In this document: positions 10,153 through 23,030 of the stretch, one piece after another
Numbering within the stretch: the first letter of the stretch is position 1
How the letters are laid out: every line of letters starts with the position of its first letter
Source of the DNA: Blastobasis lacticolella
Taxonomy: Eukaryota > Arthropoda > Insecta > Lepidoptera > Blastobasidae
Reading direction: 5' to 3'
Assembly (NCBI GenBank): GCA_905147135.1
Contig: LR990049.1
Coordinates: forward strand, 20,415,428-20,479,427
Length of the DNA stretch: 64,000 nt
Translations under genes and position numbers: made by a program
The notes under the pieces: generated by a model
Database searches by the model: none
Told to the model about the DNA's origin: nothing
Seen by the model: only the letters and a program-made list of their open reading frames with translations

Positions 10153-10302
10153 CGGTGAGCTGCAAGTGTACAGGCGCGCTCCGCCGCTGCTGCCCCGTGA
10201 GGCGATGGCGCGCGACGCACGCGAACGAGCCCCCGGCCGCCGCGCGCGCAGCTCCGACTACGAGCAGCTGACCGCGCCCGCCACCCACCACGTAGCCTTC
10301 GC
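10153..10302 (-). CDS. Dscam-like: Dscam-like exon, C-terminal half of Ig2 (Dscam exon 5 equivalent)
   Basis: The exon is 150 nt: two leading bases, 49 codons, one trailing base. The acceptor is tcctacag before GCGAAGG and the donor is ACCG followed by GTTAGT. The peptide reads EGYVVGGGRGQLLVVGA, then GGSFACVARHRLTG, then RRSAPVHLQLT. It aligns with the constant exon 5 of Dscam1, in which a YVV..GEL strand is followed by the F-strand Cys and a HRLTGE turn. The F-strand motif is Phe-Ala-Cys rather than Tyr-x-Cys. It completes Ig2 begun by the exon at 23550-23711. The polypyrimidine tract is weak and purine-broken before the acceptor. A LINE-A poly(A) end stops about 19 bp beyond the donor side. 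Confidence 0.93.
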
Positions 10303-11269
10303 CTGTAGGAGATTAAGGGGTTGGATGTACAGGTACCGTACAACGACACTATTATGGATTTGTGCAATGTCCTTATCTGTACATCCACAGTATAACATGA
10401 AGTCGTTTTCTGCGTAACTCCTAAACTACTCAACGGATTTTGATACGAAAATACACGTGCAAAGCCGGTTCGGTTCAGTAGTTGCACAAAATATGTCCAA
10501 CATTATTTTTATGTCTGTCAGTCTGTCTGTGCTGTCGTAGAAACTATTCAGTTTTACAGTACTAGTATATACACAAAGCTCATGCTCTTGGATGCCATGT
10601 ATTGCCTTCTACTATGGTCATGACCATTATTCCAGTAATCAATACCGTCCTCCAAGGTTCGCCAAGGTTCTCTCTACTACTCCTCCTGGCCTTCACCCGT
10701 TCATCGGTATTACTATATGTATTACCACCGGAGCTATTTATTTTATATTCATTTGCCTGTTTACACGCAGCGACCCGCATAAACGGTTCGGAAAATGCCA
10801 ATTCGTCAGAGCCTGTATTGTATAACGGTAAAAGACTACCACTACAGTTGCGGTATAGTTAGGATCTACAGCAGCAGCTAACCTAACCCAAAGAGACACA
10901 AAGACCCTGCAGAAAACTAAAACTAATTAAAGAATGGAAGAAATACGACACAGCCATTTATTTTATTTACGCCAATGGACGAAGAAAGAGAATCAAGATT
11001 GATTCTCATGAATTTTAATTACCTACTTCAAATTATGTCACGATATGTAGAAATTGCAAGACTCGACTCTAGAATTTTAACACCAAGTACCACAACAAGG
11101 TCCAAAAGCAGCTCGAATACTCAGAACCATTATATAACCCCAATATCCTGCCGACGAAGTACGTTACAACATATTTAGGTCATAAACTCGGTGCATGTTA
11201 ACACAGTCGACGCCAGAGACATTACTACTGAATTGACATTTCAACTGTCCAAACAGTATGCGGCTTTGT

Positions 11270-11760
11270 GAGCTGCGGGGGCGGACGGGGGGAGGGGGCG
11301 TTCTGTAATAAAACGCTCATGACTTTGAAATTAGGACCCTATCGAGTGTCGGCACAATGTGGCCGCGGAGTGCTATCGACGCTTCGCCACTATCTACTCA
11401 GAATCGTCCACGGCCTCATCAAATGGATTCGGTTTAGCCGGCCCGTGCTGAATTCAATTACCTACAGACGTTTTCGTGAATTTTCTATTTAGCCCACTTG
11501 TTTATTGGTAGGTTCAAGAGTATAACATTTACACTCCGTTTAATGGGAAGATTAAATCTCGGCGTCGGGAGACTATAATAATGCGAGCGCGCATTGAGAG
11601 CCGTTCAGCGGCGGAGTGTGCTTTGGCGCGTCCCCGGGCAGTCGGCGTGCGATCAGATAACTTTCAGCGGGAGTTTTTCAATGAATTCTAAATGTGCAGC
11701 GCGCGCGTTAACCGATGTACCGGGTTGGTTGTTACTTTGTCTTTAATAGTGCTTTTGTAG
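11270..11760. promoter_or_regulatory. GC-rich, CpG-rich unique block
   Basis: A G-run (cgggggcggacggggggagg) is followed by 450 bp richer in CG dinucleotides than the surroundings, including gcgagcgcgcattgagagcc and gtgcagcgcgcgcgttaacc. There is no repeat match and no long ORF. It could be an intronic enhancer, an unannotated transcript start or a conserved non-coding element. Confidence 0.3.
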
Positions 11761-12884
11761 TTTTATGATGATGGCCGGTGTTCGGTCGCCGCGCGGCTCT
11801 CGTCAATTTTTTACTGCGAATCGGATGCCTTCGCTTCGGATAAAAGTATTCATTACACGTTGATTCTGCTATTGCTGCTGCCGATATGTCTGGGAAATGT
11901 TGGGTTCTAAAAGGTTTGTAGATTTCGAAATTCATTATAATGTGTACAGGTGCTTTTACCAATAATTAACGGTTGTGGCTGCGGGAATTTCAAGATTGTA
12001 CGATTGAGTTTGATTGATTTCTGAGTTGGTAACCCATTAATTAACGTCATGTTTGTATACTATCGCTATTATTATCAAAAGTGTTTTCTGGGGTTCTAAC
12101 CTTGCTAATGGTTTACAAACAGGACAGGGTTGGTCTTTAGTAGTTCCAAAGGTTAACAAACAGTCGTCTATAAGTTTATCGGATTTTTTTAAAACTTCTG
12201 AAGTCATTTCGAGAAACAACGTACCTACCCCACCTTCTCCGTGTTTGACAATTGATTGTTAGAAAAACCAGTTATAACCCAATGAAAGCTTAAATAATCC
12301 ACTTATATAAACTAAACAGATTACGTGAACTGAAACCCATCCGTATCAAAACATCTCATAGAATAACAGTTCACTACGCGATTAGCACTTTGGGTGGGCC
12401 ATTGTTTCTGCCCGTCAGTGTAGCGTGATCTCTCATGATCGACACCTGTCTTACATTACAATACATGTTCGTTATACTGTGATACACGCAAGGAAATGTC
12501 ATACTTTATTATTACTACTGTAAGGTCTAATTAATTAATGCTCAAAATAATGTATTATTATGATTAATTAATATTGTATCCAGCTTAATCTAGTAAATTG
12601 TACTGATTTGTTAACCTTTTTAAGAAGTCAAGTGATGGCTGTATGAGAATAATACCTTCGGTAGCGTTTGACAATTGAATTTTTTATAAGAGTGAGTGTC
12701 ATTCTATTTTCGGTGTCTATGTATGGAAGATGATTGTAATACCAAAATAACTAATAGTACGGAATAAATCATTGTATAGTATTGATAAAACGGAGTTTGC
12801 TACACTACTAAAGTATACTGCAACAGACTTATCTAACCCGAAGACAGCGTCGCTGTTGTTGGAATTGACATAACGACGAACTGA

Positions 12885-13138
12885 TGACCTGGGTGGTTCA
12901 ATGGTCAACATGCCGGTATGCCACGCAAGAGGTCCCGGGTTCGATTCCCGGCCAGGAAGAAATTGAAATGATGAATTTTAATTTCTGTTACGGGTCTGGG
13001 TGTTCTATGTATAATAAGTATGTATTTAAAAGTATTTAAGTAGAATACAGTTATCTAGCACCCATAGTACAAGCTTTGCTTAGTGTGGGGCTAGATGGCG
13101 CTGTGTGAATTTGTCCAGGAACATTTATTTATTTATTT
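12885..13138 (+). mobile_element. SINE-1 copy
   Basis: Head gacctgggtggttcaatgg, B box GGTTCGATTCC, body ggtgttctatgtataataag, tail agatggcgctgtgtgaattt. About 70 bp immediately before it (12815-12884) resemble the left part of TIR-2 (cttatctaacccg, attgacata), as at 8479. Confidence 0.9.
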
Positions 13139-14459
13139 TTAAATGGCGACACTTAGTTCTCGCAATATGACTATTTTTGTGCGAGTATTTTGAATGTAGA
13201 AAATACTATAATTAATGTAGGTGCTCGCGGTGACTGCTGTCCCAGAAATCAAGCTATATTTCATTAACTATAGGTAGCTTAGTTTCACTAAACGCGTCAT
13301 TTACGTAATCAACACTGTTGATACTGAAAGGACAAGAAGACTCTTCTTACAAGCTACCAGCAGTACCAGCACATTACCCCGTTTACAAAAATGCTACTCC
13401 CAGTTTCCCCGCTTTCAAAATATCAGCGGGTATCATCTCGCATAAGCCTTTGTGCTTGCACGTTGGCGTACTCTGCGCCCGTGAATACGGAATGCATTTG
13501 TATATGATAGGCGGTGCACTGTTTACATCTGGTAAAGCGGCAACAGCTGTCACTGCGTGCAGGGAAGGCGTGAAGAGAGGCGGAACAGTATAACGAGCGA
13601 CGCCACCCCGTGTGAAAGGGGAGGCAGCTCTTCACTAATAAATATGCTGCTCGCATGTCGAAACGTACGCCCGATGAACAGCTAAGATTTGTTTCAATTA
13701 AAAGTGTTCGAGTAGACTCATATACGCGTATTACTAAATAAGATATGTCGTAACTTTACACAAACGCGCGATCGATTCCATTGTGAACGTAGGTAAGCTT
13801 GCTTGTTATTGGATTTACATTTAAGTGTTTAAGATCTCTCATATAAATATATCGTATCGTATAAATCTGGTGGCGAATAAAATTATAAATAAATAAAATT
13901 AGATTTATTACAAAAATTTGCAAAAGAAAGAATCCCAAATCCGAGCTGTCAAGTTACGCCATGTTCAAGGCCCTTTAGAATGTGAATATGCAGTTTGTTT
14001 GGAGTTATCTTGGGTTGCCATGATGATGATGATCATAACATACCGTAGGTGTTAGCAACTGTTTAATATGACTAGTGCTTACTGGTTGAACTGAACTGAA
14101 ACTTACTCATATCTGTACCCAATTAGAGTCATTTAATTTACCAGATGTACCCTTTAATGTACCCTACATATAACATTATCACTTCTAAAGTACTGGCCAC
14201 GCCGTGTGTAGTTTAACAATCGATTATTCATTTGGAACATAGATTGTAAGGCGATCCTTAATATCGGAGCCATTTTCCATGCTCGTAGAAATGGTTTGGA
14301 GGCGATATTGAATAGGTATATTACATCGTATCCTTTGTTAGCGTTCTGCGAAGCCCTAGCTAGAGCGTTGATTTCCAAAGTGCTATATATTGATTTCCAG
14401 GGACAACGATTTGCAGAAGGTCCATGTGAGCGAAAAAAATGCTGGGTGGCCACTGTATA

Positions 14460-14550
14460 AGTGGTGTTGGTGATGTCGAGAATGTCCATGGACCACTAAC
14501 CATCAAGTGACCTGGTTGCTCATATCCCTTCCTCTATTATATGAAAAGTA
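14460..14550 (+). mobile_element. Possible LINE 3' end
   Basis: gtcgagaatgtccatgg, then accatcaagtgacctggttg and an ATATGAAAA end follow the same plan as the LINE-A and LINE-B tails (gtccatagg, accatcaggtg-cccg, A-tail). It is strongly diverged. Confidence 0.4.
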
Positions 14551-15149
14551 GATTGTGACGTCGATGTTGGCTTTCCATGATTTGAATAATTCGCATACAT
14601 AGATGACTTGTTTCATAGTTATTTTTACGAATCGAAATCCGAACGAAAGATGAAGATAGTAGGGGAAACTGCTGCACCTTGATATCATTAATACCTAGCT
14701 CAACTTCAGTTTATGTAGCTTATACCACACCTTCGACTTGGTTCGTTTAATTTGTAACTTCGATATATCACTACACTGCTGATATTAGAAATTAGTCGAA
14801 GACACATTTGAAGTTAATATTAGCTAAGTGTGTAAACCTAAAAACATGGTAAAGGTCGCCAAGAAGCAAAAGGGATCCTCTGACCTAGAGCATATGAGAA
14901 AGTTAAAATCTGTCCTATTGTTAAAGTGCTCTCTCAATATAACCAAAACCCTTTTATCGAATATTTTTTCGTCGCGCTGAATAAATGAAATGAAAAATCT
15001 ATTTTTCAAACATACGAGTGAAGATTAATAGCTAGAAAAGGCCTTATCGTACAGGCTCGTGTCCAACTAAACAGCGTAAAACTACGTCAACATTTTATTG
15101 GGGCTATAATTTGGGAGTGCTAAATTATATCATTTAGAAACACGACCAC

Positions 15150-15420
15150 CACAATCTCCTATTACGGACTTTAAAGCGATCTCCGATCGGGCCCAAAGCG
15201 GGCGGTATCTCTGGGCGATAGTGTCGCAGGGCGGTCAATTGAGATAAGGTTTAATTGGCAGCCATTGAGCGGCCGCCGGCGATAAGCGCTCGCTAACTTC
15301 GCTCACTTCGGCCGCGGGAACTTTGCCCACACGGCCTGACCGCTCGAGCGCTCGAATACTCCCCAGGTACTGCCCTTATCAATTACATCGACCGCGAACT
15401 GATCCCGCTTCCTGTTAAGT
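15150..15420. promoter_or_regulatory. GC-rich unique block, possible conserved non-coding element
   Basis: Contains cgatcgggcccaaagcgggc, ggccgccggcgataagcg and cacacggcctgaccgctcg within AT-rich intron. It has no repeat match, and no frame gives a recognisable domain. Function is inferred only from composition. Confidence 0.3.
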
Positions 15421-16194
15421 AATTAGATCGGTATTCACTTCCCCACATAACTTTGTTCCTGTTCTGTTCGTGTTGAATGAATACGTTACGCCGAGGAAGA
15501 TGGAAGATACGGGATGTAGCTTATCGATGTTCGCCGTCGCACGCGAGAAACATAATTTCCGCAACGTTAAAGACCGATAGCACGAGCTGAAGGTGGAAAA
15601 GGAAATGGGTTCCTGCTCTTGGGCACTATTCAATGAGTGTGTCGCACGAAACGTTATCATTCCGCCATCGAGTCGCTCATTCGGCCGGCGTCGATGCGTA
15701 GTTAACGAGCGCCTATAAACATTCACTTTATGACTCCAACATCGCGTTTTATGGAGATCCGAACGACGCACGCTTATATCGGCAACATATGTGACGTTCG
15801 TTTAGGCACTCATAAAGGTACACTCATTATCCGTAAAGATAAAAGTTATGTAGGCAATCAAACGCGGGGCCCAGCGCGCAGTAAACAAAGTTCGGGGACA
15901 ATTTTCATTAGATCAATGTCAATAAAAGCTTGTATTACTGTTTGTTAAGAGTTTCAACTATTTATAGCTAGACATATATCTAGGCTAAAGGTTATAGGTA
16001 TCTGTAATATTGGATAAAGTGTACAAGTGTTGTAAAGTGTACATTCAATACAACGCATCTAAATATCATCCAAACTATGGGAAAGATTTTGAGGAAACTA
16101 TGCTAATACGATCAACAACCTGTAATTAATCTGTTCGTCACGTATGACATAGTTACGTAAACATATAAACATAGTGTTTCTTTCTTTATACATA

Positions 16195-16275
16195 TTGGTG
16201 TCAAACGAGCAGACAGTCCATCTGATGGTAAGCGATACTGTCGCCCCTAGCATCTACGATTATTACACTCTATTA
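16195..16275 (-). mobile_element. LINE tail scrap
   Basis: The words caaacgagcagacagtcc, atctgatggtaagcgatac and gcccctagcatctacg are the reverse-strand 3' end of the same family as 35570-35745. It is too short to classify further. Confidence 0.4.
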
Positions 16276-17839
16276 AATTTAGGGGTCCAAAGTAGTAATG
16301 TAATCGAGCAAAATGAGTTAATCATAACATTGTGGCATATAACGCTGTCTGGAAGGTGTCTGCGATCAATTATGTAATGTAAGCAGATTTGATGTCTGAG
16401 CTTTTTAAATCCGCTTAACTGGGAGACGTGTCGGCGAAGTTGTAAGCGAGGAAAATGTCTGGCAACCTTCGAGCAATGGTCGCGGATATGCTTCAACTAC
16501 CTCGTGTCCGCGACTTCGTCCATACATGGTTATGTCTTCCTGTTAGAATGACATTGAATTTTGAAATAAAGTATAGCCTATGTGATAAGCAAACATCCAG
16601 GAGCTTTTACGGGATAAAGTAACAAACATCCATCTTAACAAATTTCGGAAGATGGAAGTAGGATTTTATCTTTTACATAAATAGCCGTGCGGGGAGCGGC
16701 AGGGCTTCGATTCTGGTACGGAAATTGTCTCAGTCGCAGTAACATTACAATTGCATCGCATGTCAAACTTGTAATTGTTATTCAAATGACAGATGTTGAA
16801 TTGCAACTTTCATGAGTTCGAACTTTTCCACAATTCTTTTTCTGGTACTTTAGTTGCATTATGGTTTTATAGGGCTGTTGGTCCTCCAATAAATAAATTA
16901 CTAAGTTGCATTTTTCTTAGTTGTCAAACTGCCTTCAATTCTGTCAACGAAAACGTGTCAAAGGTCGAACAATGATTTAACTGCAATTTAACTGGGATGA
17001 TGCTGGGACTGAATCGATACCTCGACGTAGTTACAGTAACATCACAGTTACATTGCAACATAATAACAACTGCATTGCACACCAGAATTGGTACCCAGAG
17101 CACAATTGTTATAGCATCAACCCCTAAAACTGAGAAGTTTCGCACAAGGCTACTAATATCGCAGAGGGAGACCGTAGACCAAAAACTGGGCAGCAGCGTT
17201 TGCTGTAGGTACAACAACTCGATTGCTAACCTACCAGCCAAGCGTTGAAATTTTGGCGCCTTACTCATCATAAATATGGAGGATTCTCAAGTCCAGTAGG
17301 GAACTTATGTGACATCGAGAAGTAATAGAAGTATTCACTCTGATATGCTGCCAGAATGATTATGGCAAGTAATTATCAATTATTCATTAGTGTTAACGAT
17401 AGGTACTACCAAGAAGGGAGAAAAACGTAATGTTATGTATTATTGTACGTATAATTTTATTTTACATTGAAGCTGCTACCTTGCATAAAAACTCTTTATA
17501 TTCATAAAGTCTTTGCTAAATCCCAAAGTGTCAAACAATTGCAAAACTACGCGGCGGTGTCAAACCCGTGTCGGGTACATTATAATTAATTTTTAAAAGA
17601 GCTTGGCCGCTCTTCGAGAAGTTTACCAGCGGATGGTGGATGAGGCGCCGTCGGAACTGCATCAGAGCGGACATTAAACTTGCATTAGCGCCGCACAACT
17701 TCCGCCGAAACTTTTGCTTTTAATCTTTCACTTTGCTTTGTGCGCCCACCGCCGAGATTCACAACTTTATATCAGCCGCCGCGCAGCGAGCGCTATTCAA
17801 ATACCCACCATTTATCTAATGGATGACCAGTGGCCTCGA

Positions 17840-18093
17840 CGTTTGAGCAAATATGAGAAGGTTCGAAAGAACGTTTCTCGCTCGTACGATTCGGATGTGG
17901 AATGAGCTCCCAGCCACAGTGTTTCCTTTGGACTATGACATGGGATCGTTCAAGAGGTATATCAGAGGTCTCTTTAGAGGCGGGAAACGCATTGGTGACT
18001 CCCCTGGTGTTGCTGATATCCATAGGCGGCGGTGACCACTTTCCATCAGGTGGCCCGCTTGCCTGTTTGTCTGCTGAGTAACATAAAAAAAAA
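17840..18093 (+). mobile_element. LINE-A: ORF2 C-terminus and complete 3' end
   Basis: Best-preserved copy. The plus strand reads RRFERTFLARTIRMWNELPA, then FPLDYDMGSFKRYIRGLF, GGKRIGDSPGVADIHRRR and a stop. The 3' end ggtggcccgcttgcctgttt follows, and an A-run closes it. RxWNELP plus MGSFKRYIRGL is typical of Jockey/CR1-like reverse transcriptase tails. It is 5'-truncated. Confidence 0.9.
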
Positions 18094-18142
18094 CTAGCTT
18101 GTCTATTCGGCGATGTAACTTATCTAACAGCCTTAAGCGTCT

Positions 18143-18373
18143 ATTACATTTGACTAAATTCAGAAGCAAAAAGCGTAAAGCAAATCAAATTTGAATGTAT
18201 TGCTCATAGAATAGGGCGTTATTATTGTATAACTTATATTATGTCACTCCGTTTTTCAAAAACCGTTACCTATACAATAATTGACTTTATTTTATGAGAA
18301 ATTCATTTTTCTTTGATTTGCTCTCACGCTTTTTGCTTCTGAATTTAGGCTACTAAATTTAGTCAAATGTAAT
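18143..18373. mobile_element. 231-bp MITE with inverted ends
   Basis: Left end ATTACATTTGACTAAATT, then cagaagcaaaaagcgt; the right end is its inverse with one internal 16-bp duplication. The flanks aagcgtct and aagcgcat match at 6 of 8 positions, suggesting an 8-bp target duplication of the hAT kind. It is non-coding. Confidence 0.75.
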
Positions 18374-19447
18374 AAGCGCATTCGATGAAACAAAAAAGGG
18401 GCTAACGGCTCATATTTTTACACTCCCGATCTTCACAAAATATCCCGAAAAAGATGAACAATACAGCCGATAGTCACAAAAAAGAGATAAATAAAACATA
18501 ACTGGCCGAAAATCTGACATAATCCCATTACTTCGCTGGAGTTCAGCCGAGGTTTTCTGTCTGGCTGCTTCGCTTTCCCCCGCTGCGGGTTCCTTTGTAA
18601 CGTCCAACCCAAGGGACTGATGTAGTTCTCATTATCATATCTTGGCAATAAATCACTGTGGAGGTGTCTGCGTGCCTGTCAGTGCGCTTGCGCTGCTTCA
18701 GCGGGTTTCTCGACACCCTCGTCATAGCTGTCGCGTCTCAGTTTCCTGCGGCGTCGCTGCGCGGAAGCACTGCCTTATTTCCTGTGATCCGCTCGAAGCT
18801 AGGTAGATTAGCATTTGCATTGTGTTTTGCGTTATCTATAAGCTAGTTTCTTGAGAAGGGTAAACCTGTTTTTTTACCTCACCTGTCTATTAATCGACCT
18901 ATAATTATATACCGTTACGGGGAGCTAAGTTTCTCGCGATACTGTTTATCCATGTCTCAGGGTCCTCAGAGAAACACCTCCATCGACTCCACTTCGCGAA
19001 GTAATTCATTTTATACAGGTTATTATATTATTCAAGGAAGGTTTTTCCCTCTGGGACTAATGTAACATAAAAACTAACTATCTACAAAAAAAGTATACGC
19101 TATATCGGACCGAACTCTCCAGTACAGCATGATCTATCTAAATAATTCAGACATCTATTCCGAAATGGGATTATCGCTTAGCTAATCCCCTTAGTTCCAG
19201 TAGCGCTCCATCAACGGGCCATTCACAAACGTCTTTATCTCACCATGGGCGTGGGATAAGACCATTCGCCGTCCCGCCGCGGGACAAGCCGGGACATGCG
19301 GGACAACAGCCGATCCCTTTATCGAGCCGTCCATTATTAATGGCGGGACACGAGACGTTGCCTATATTTACGCCACAGTGCCGGGGACTGCAGAAGAACG
19401 TCTCGGTCCGTACTGTAGGTGAAATACATGCTTAATAAAAATATACA

Positions 19448-19750
19448 TCTTGGCATCAATGTCCCGGTTGTGCTCGTGCGCACGAGGGCCTGGAGTTCTC
19501 CTTGGCCATGGATTTGGCAGATCGAGTGCTATTCCTTCGTTATCCTGTTAACAAGGGAACCTGACCAGATTAAATCATGATTCCACATTTAGTCACCTGA
19601 ATGTGCATGTTTTTCCTCACCGTAAGAGCATCGGTTAGTGTTCAACTAATGTACATAACTCAGAAAATGTCATTGGTGCATCGCCGCACTGGGGATCTAA
19701 CTCGGTACCTCTCGCTTACAAGTCAGTCCCGTGAGGACTCTCAGGTGAAA
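19448..19750 (-). mobile_element. SINE-2 copy
   Basis: Reverse orientation: starts with the tail (gtcccggttgtgctcg), then tttttcctcaccgtaagagc, gttcaactaatgtacataac and ggtacctctcgcttacaag next to the head. It matches the full copy at 21065 in order. Confidence 0.8.
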
Positions 19751-20819
19751 TAATTGCGAGATGGCTGGATTATCTACCACAATTGGGTTGTCCACTGACC
19801 AAAAATTCCTATATTTAACGGTCCGTTAACGGTAACAAATATGAGCTGTGACTGGCTTTAATAATTGAATCGATATTAGGAATAGAATGTTATGAGTTAT
19901 GAGTATTTTTACCTACAACTGTTCGTTAAATATTGGCCCCGAGTGAGAGCTTAGACGAAATAAAGGCGTGAGTGATCTTTGATTTCAATTTGAATTTTGA
20001 ATCGGATAAACTTGAATCCCATATTTTATTATATTCGTAAGTTTATATTTACTTTTTTCTTCTCCAAAGTTCTAGTTCACTATTCCAAAACGTAATAGAA
20101 AGGCTACTTAAATTAATCTATAATTAAAAACCAATAAATGCGCGGCAACGACAACTCCGTACTTGACAGCATCCACACTGAGAATTTGTGTCGTATAGCA
20201 TTACACTGCTTGTTTTCTTTCTACTGTGATATTACGTTGCCTTCGTTAACGGCCAGACGATTATTAATTCAGACTGAGGCGCCATTGTTGCGAACCGTGG
20301 GCGCGACTCGCTAAGTATCACCGGTGTCAGTACGTATTAGGGCCGGTGTTATTGGACACAGGTTAGGAGTTGCGAAACGGTTTTCTATCCATTAAACGAA
20401 CTTTGGCTTGTATAAGTGGTGGGTTGTGTAGTTTTCGTGGTTAGAGTGGCGCTTATGCTGGTGGTTATAGAACGGTCATTCTATGATTGTATTTTAAATA
20501 TAGCTTCTGAAAATGGCCCCGATTAATTTGTTGACATAAAAATGTAAATTTTTACGACTCGAACCCAAAAAACATCTTAATGAAACTAACATTCAATTAA
20601 AAAATATTTTGCGTCCGGGATAAAAATATACCTCGATATTAAATAAATTATATTCTGGCATCGCGTTAGCAGGAAACTACTGACGACGAATATAATATTC
20701 AGCATGTAAATATTTGGTACAAACTAAATTTTCTCTATTCCCAGGCGTTATAAATATCAACCGATACAATTTCCGTGTATTGCCATTCGTCATAGCGTTA
20801 CCTTGTATTTATGAAACAC

Positions 20820-21030
20820 ATTAATTAACTGTGTCATATTTGTCTGTCCTGAATCGCGGTGCGCCCGCCGGGAGCGCTGTGTCAATTATGATTATTTGGA
20901 CAACACAATGCCGCGGCCGCAAACACCTAAACCTCGTCCGCTGGGATGCTCACCACGGCTCGCTGGGTTCCAATAGGAAACGTTTCAATTAAACAAAGCA
21001 ACTCTAGAGGCGATACAGCGATACTGGCGG
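20820..21030. other. GC-rich unique block
   Basis: cggtgcgcccgccgggagcg and atgccgcggccgcaaacacc stand out from AT-rich surroundings. There is no repeat match and no exon. It may be a regulatory element. Confidence 0.25.
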
Positions 21031-21064
21031 GAATTAATTTATGATATCGCCAGTAAAGTGGCAT

Positions 21065-21390
21065 GGGGCGCCGGTGGCCGAGTGGTTAAGGTGTCCTAAT
21101 TGTAAGTGAGAGGTACCGGGTTCGAATCCCAGTGCGGGCATGTCCAATGTCTTTTCTAATATGTACATTAGGTGAATGCTAACCGATGCTCTTACGGTGA
21201 GGGAAAACATTGTGATAAAACCTTTATACTCAGGTGACAGAATGTATAACAATTATCCAACCTGATCAGGATTCCCTGGTAGCATCACGGAGGACGGGTC
21301 ACGGAGGTCATATAGCAGTCGGTCATGAGAGCGAATCCGGGACATTAATGCAAAAGATGATTTTCATTGGTCGTCCAGGCATTCACTGCA
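21065..21390 (+). mobile_element. SINE-2, near full length, tRNA-derived
   Basis: The head GGTGGCCGAGTGGTTAAGG is a Ser/Leu-tRNA-like A box and GGTTCGAATCC is the B box. The body has aatgctaaccgatgctc and ttacggtgagggaaaac, and the tail has gtataacaattatccaacc and aatccgggacattaatgc. There is no acceptor stem pairing, so it is not a working tRNA gene. Confidence 0.85.
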
Positions 21391-22099
21391 TTCATACAGA
21401 CCATCCATATTTTTTTATGATTGACCTCTACTGTGGCATTTATATTCATCATCCATCACCCATCCAGATTTATATTCATCACCTTTCATGTAATATGACT
21501 TGCAAATGTAAACATATGTTTCCATCGGTATCTTAAATACAAAATATTCGGCCATGGTTACTGATCGTGTAACTTTCTATGATCGTGTAATTTTCATAAG
21601 AAATAAAGACTATTTATCGCATAAAAAACATCAATACATTAGTTATTTTAATAACATTCGTACAACAACGTCTTACATTTTTAATAATAAGTAATATTTT
21701 AGACAAAAGTTACATAAATAAATTAACATAAATCTTAACCGACGGGTTAGTAAACTATGCTTAAATTTGTTCAATTTTAACCATTTTGTAATTTCAGTAA
21801 TAGCTCGTAGCTTGGAGAATAATGGAACAACGATTCTGTGCAGGGCATTTACAGGGTATTTGCATGACGAACCTTAAAATAATATGCTGAACGATTTTTG
21901 CATTAACAAAACACTGTATTAACAAAACAAAACGCTCCTTTAAATAAAGAGCAACGTGAAATCGACAACTTGACAATTAAGTCAAAAAGTACTCAACGCC
22001 GAAAGAAACTGGACGAAAATGTTGTAAATTGTAATTTAACGTTAATTACTTATCATCCGGCGAAGTAAATCGAAAAAGAAAACTCGAAATGGGTACGTT

Positions 22100-22300
22100 A
22101 ATCGAATTTTCAGCGTGCAATCGCGAGAATTAGAACTCATAAAGAAGCCTGGACGGGCTTCTGGTGGAAATGAAGCGAGCTCGTTGTTTCTGTCGCGGAC
22201 GGGCCGCGGCCAATAACCGTCCGTGGGGCGCGATCAGGAAATTAAGTTCGATTTATAAGTTCCTCCGGCATTGTTCGCGGGCTTTGAACATTGGCAAGAT
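22100..22300. other. GC-rich unique block
   Basis: Contains tgtcgcggacgggccgcggc and ggcattgttcgcgggc. No repeat match and no recognisable protein. Confidence 0.25.
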
Positions 22301-22749
22301 ATTATTGGGTTGTGTTTCGGTGTGTTATTCAGTGAGTGCCTTAGTTAAGTGGAAATAGTAGAGATAAAGTTCAACGATGAAGTTGTTATATTGGATTTTG
22401 ATTATGGATTATTTAGAAGTGAACCGTTTTCAGTTTCAAATTGTAGATAATAAAAGTGAGTTGACAAATCCAATTCAGTTGAGCTCGGGTTAAAAGCATT
22501 TGATGAGCGTGTAAATGGTCGTATTAGGAAGTATCGAGATATTAAGCAATCAACTCACTCCAAGCTCGGTTTAAAATTTCGTTTGGATTAGGGTTAGTAA
22601 GAAGGAAGGCGTGAGTGTCAAATGCTAACAAGCAAGTAGCAACTATTATGGAAAAGATATGTCCTACAACTTCTTGTGTCCCGAAAGTCTTACAAATATA
22701 GGTTTAGTAGTAAATAAGCTTCGTACTCGACTGGTCGGAATATAGTCAA

Positions 22750-23030
22750 GTGAGGATTTTTGGGTGACGCATTCCTTTTAGATAGACTGTGAGGGCATCG
22801 GAGATTATCCAACGTCACCGACTACAAGAAATTCTAAATTCTATTGCTACGAAAAGTCTAAAGTTCTGTGGGTCTACTAAACCACTACTATCGCTATAAA
22901 GTGGCATATTTCTTACACTCAATGGCGTACGATAAGCTGCGGTGCCTCGCAGTCTATTTACCCAATCGGTGACGGCGGCATGGTCGAGTGCGGTGCAGTA
23001 AATCACATACTATCAAGGAAGGAAGGACCG
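22750..23030 (-). other. Unassigned stretch with an exon-4-like patch
   Basis: The minus strand around 22962-22998 encodes LDHAAVTDWVNRLRG, close to RDHAAVTAWLKDG of the true Ig2 exon about 600 bp away. About 19 of 20 bases agree in the core. The flanks do not continue the similarity, and there is no clean donor or acceptor. It is a decayed alternative exon, or chance in GC-rich text. Confidence 0.3.

Noticed and set aside
10073..10487. Open frames on both strands over the Ig2 exon
   Set aside because: Shadow frames extending into intron and LINE-A; only the frame between the splice sites gives an Ig domain.
21065..21135. tRNA-Ser or tRNA-Leu gene
   Set aside because: The sequence is SINE-2 with a shared body and tail in other copies; no acceptor stem is formed.
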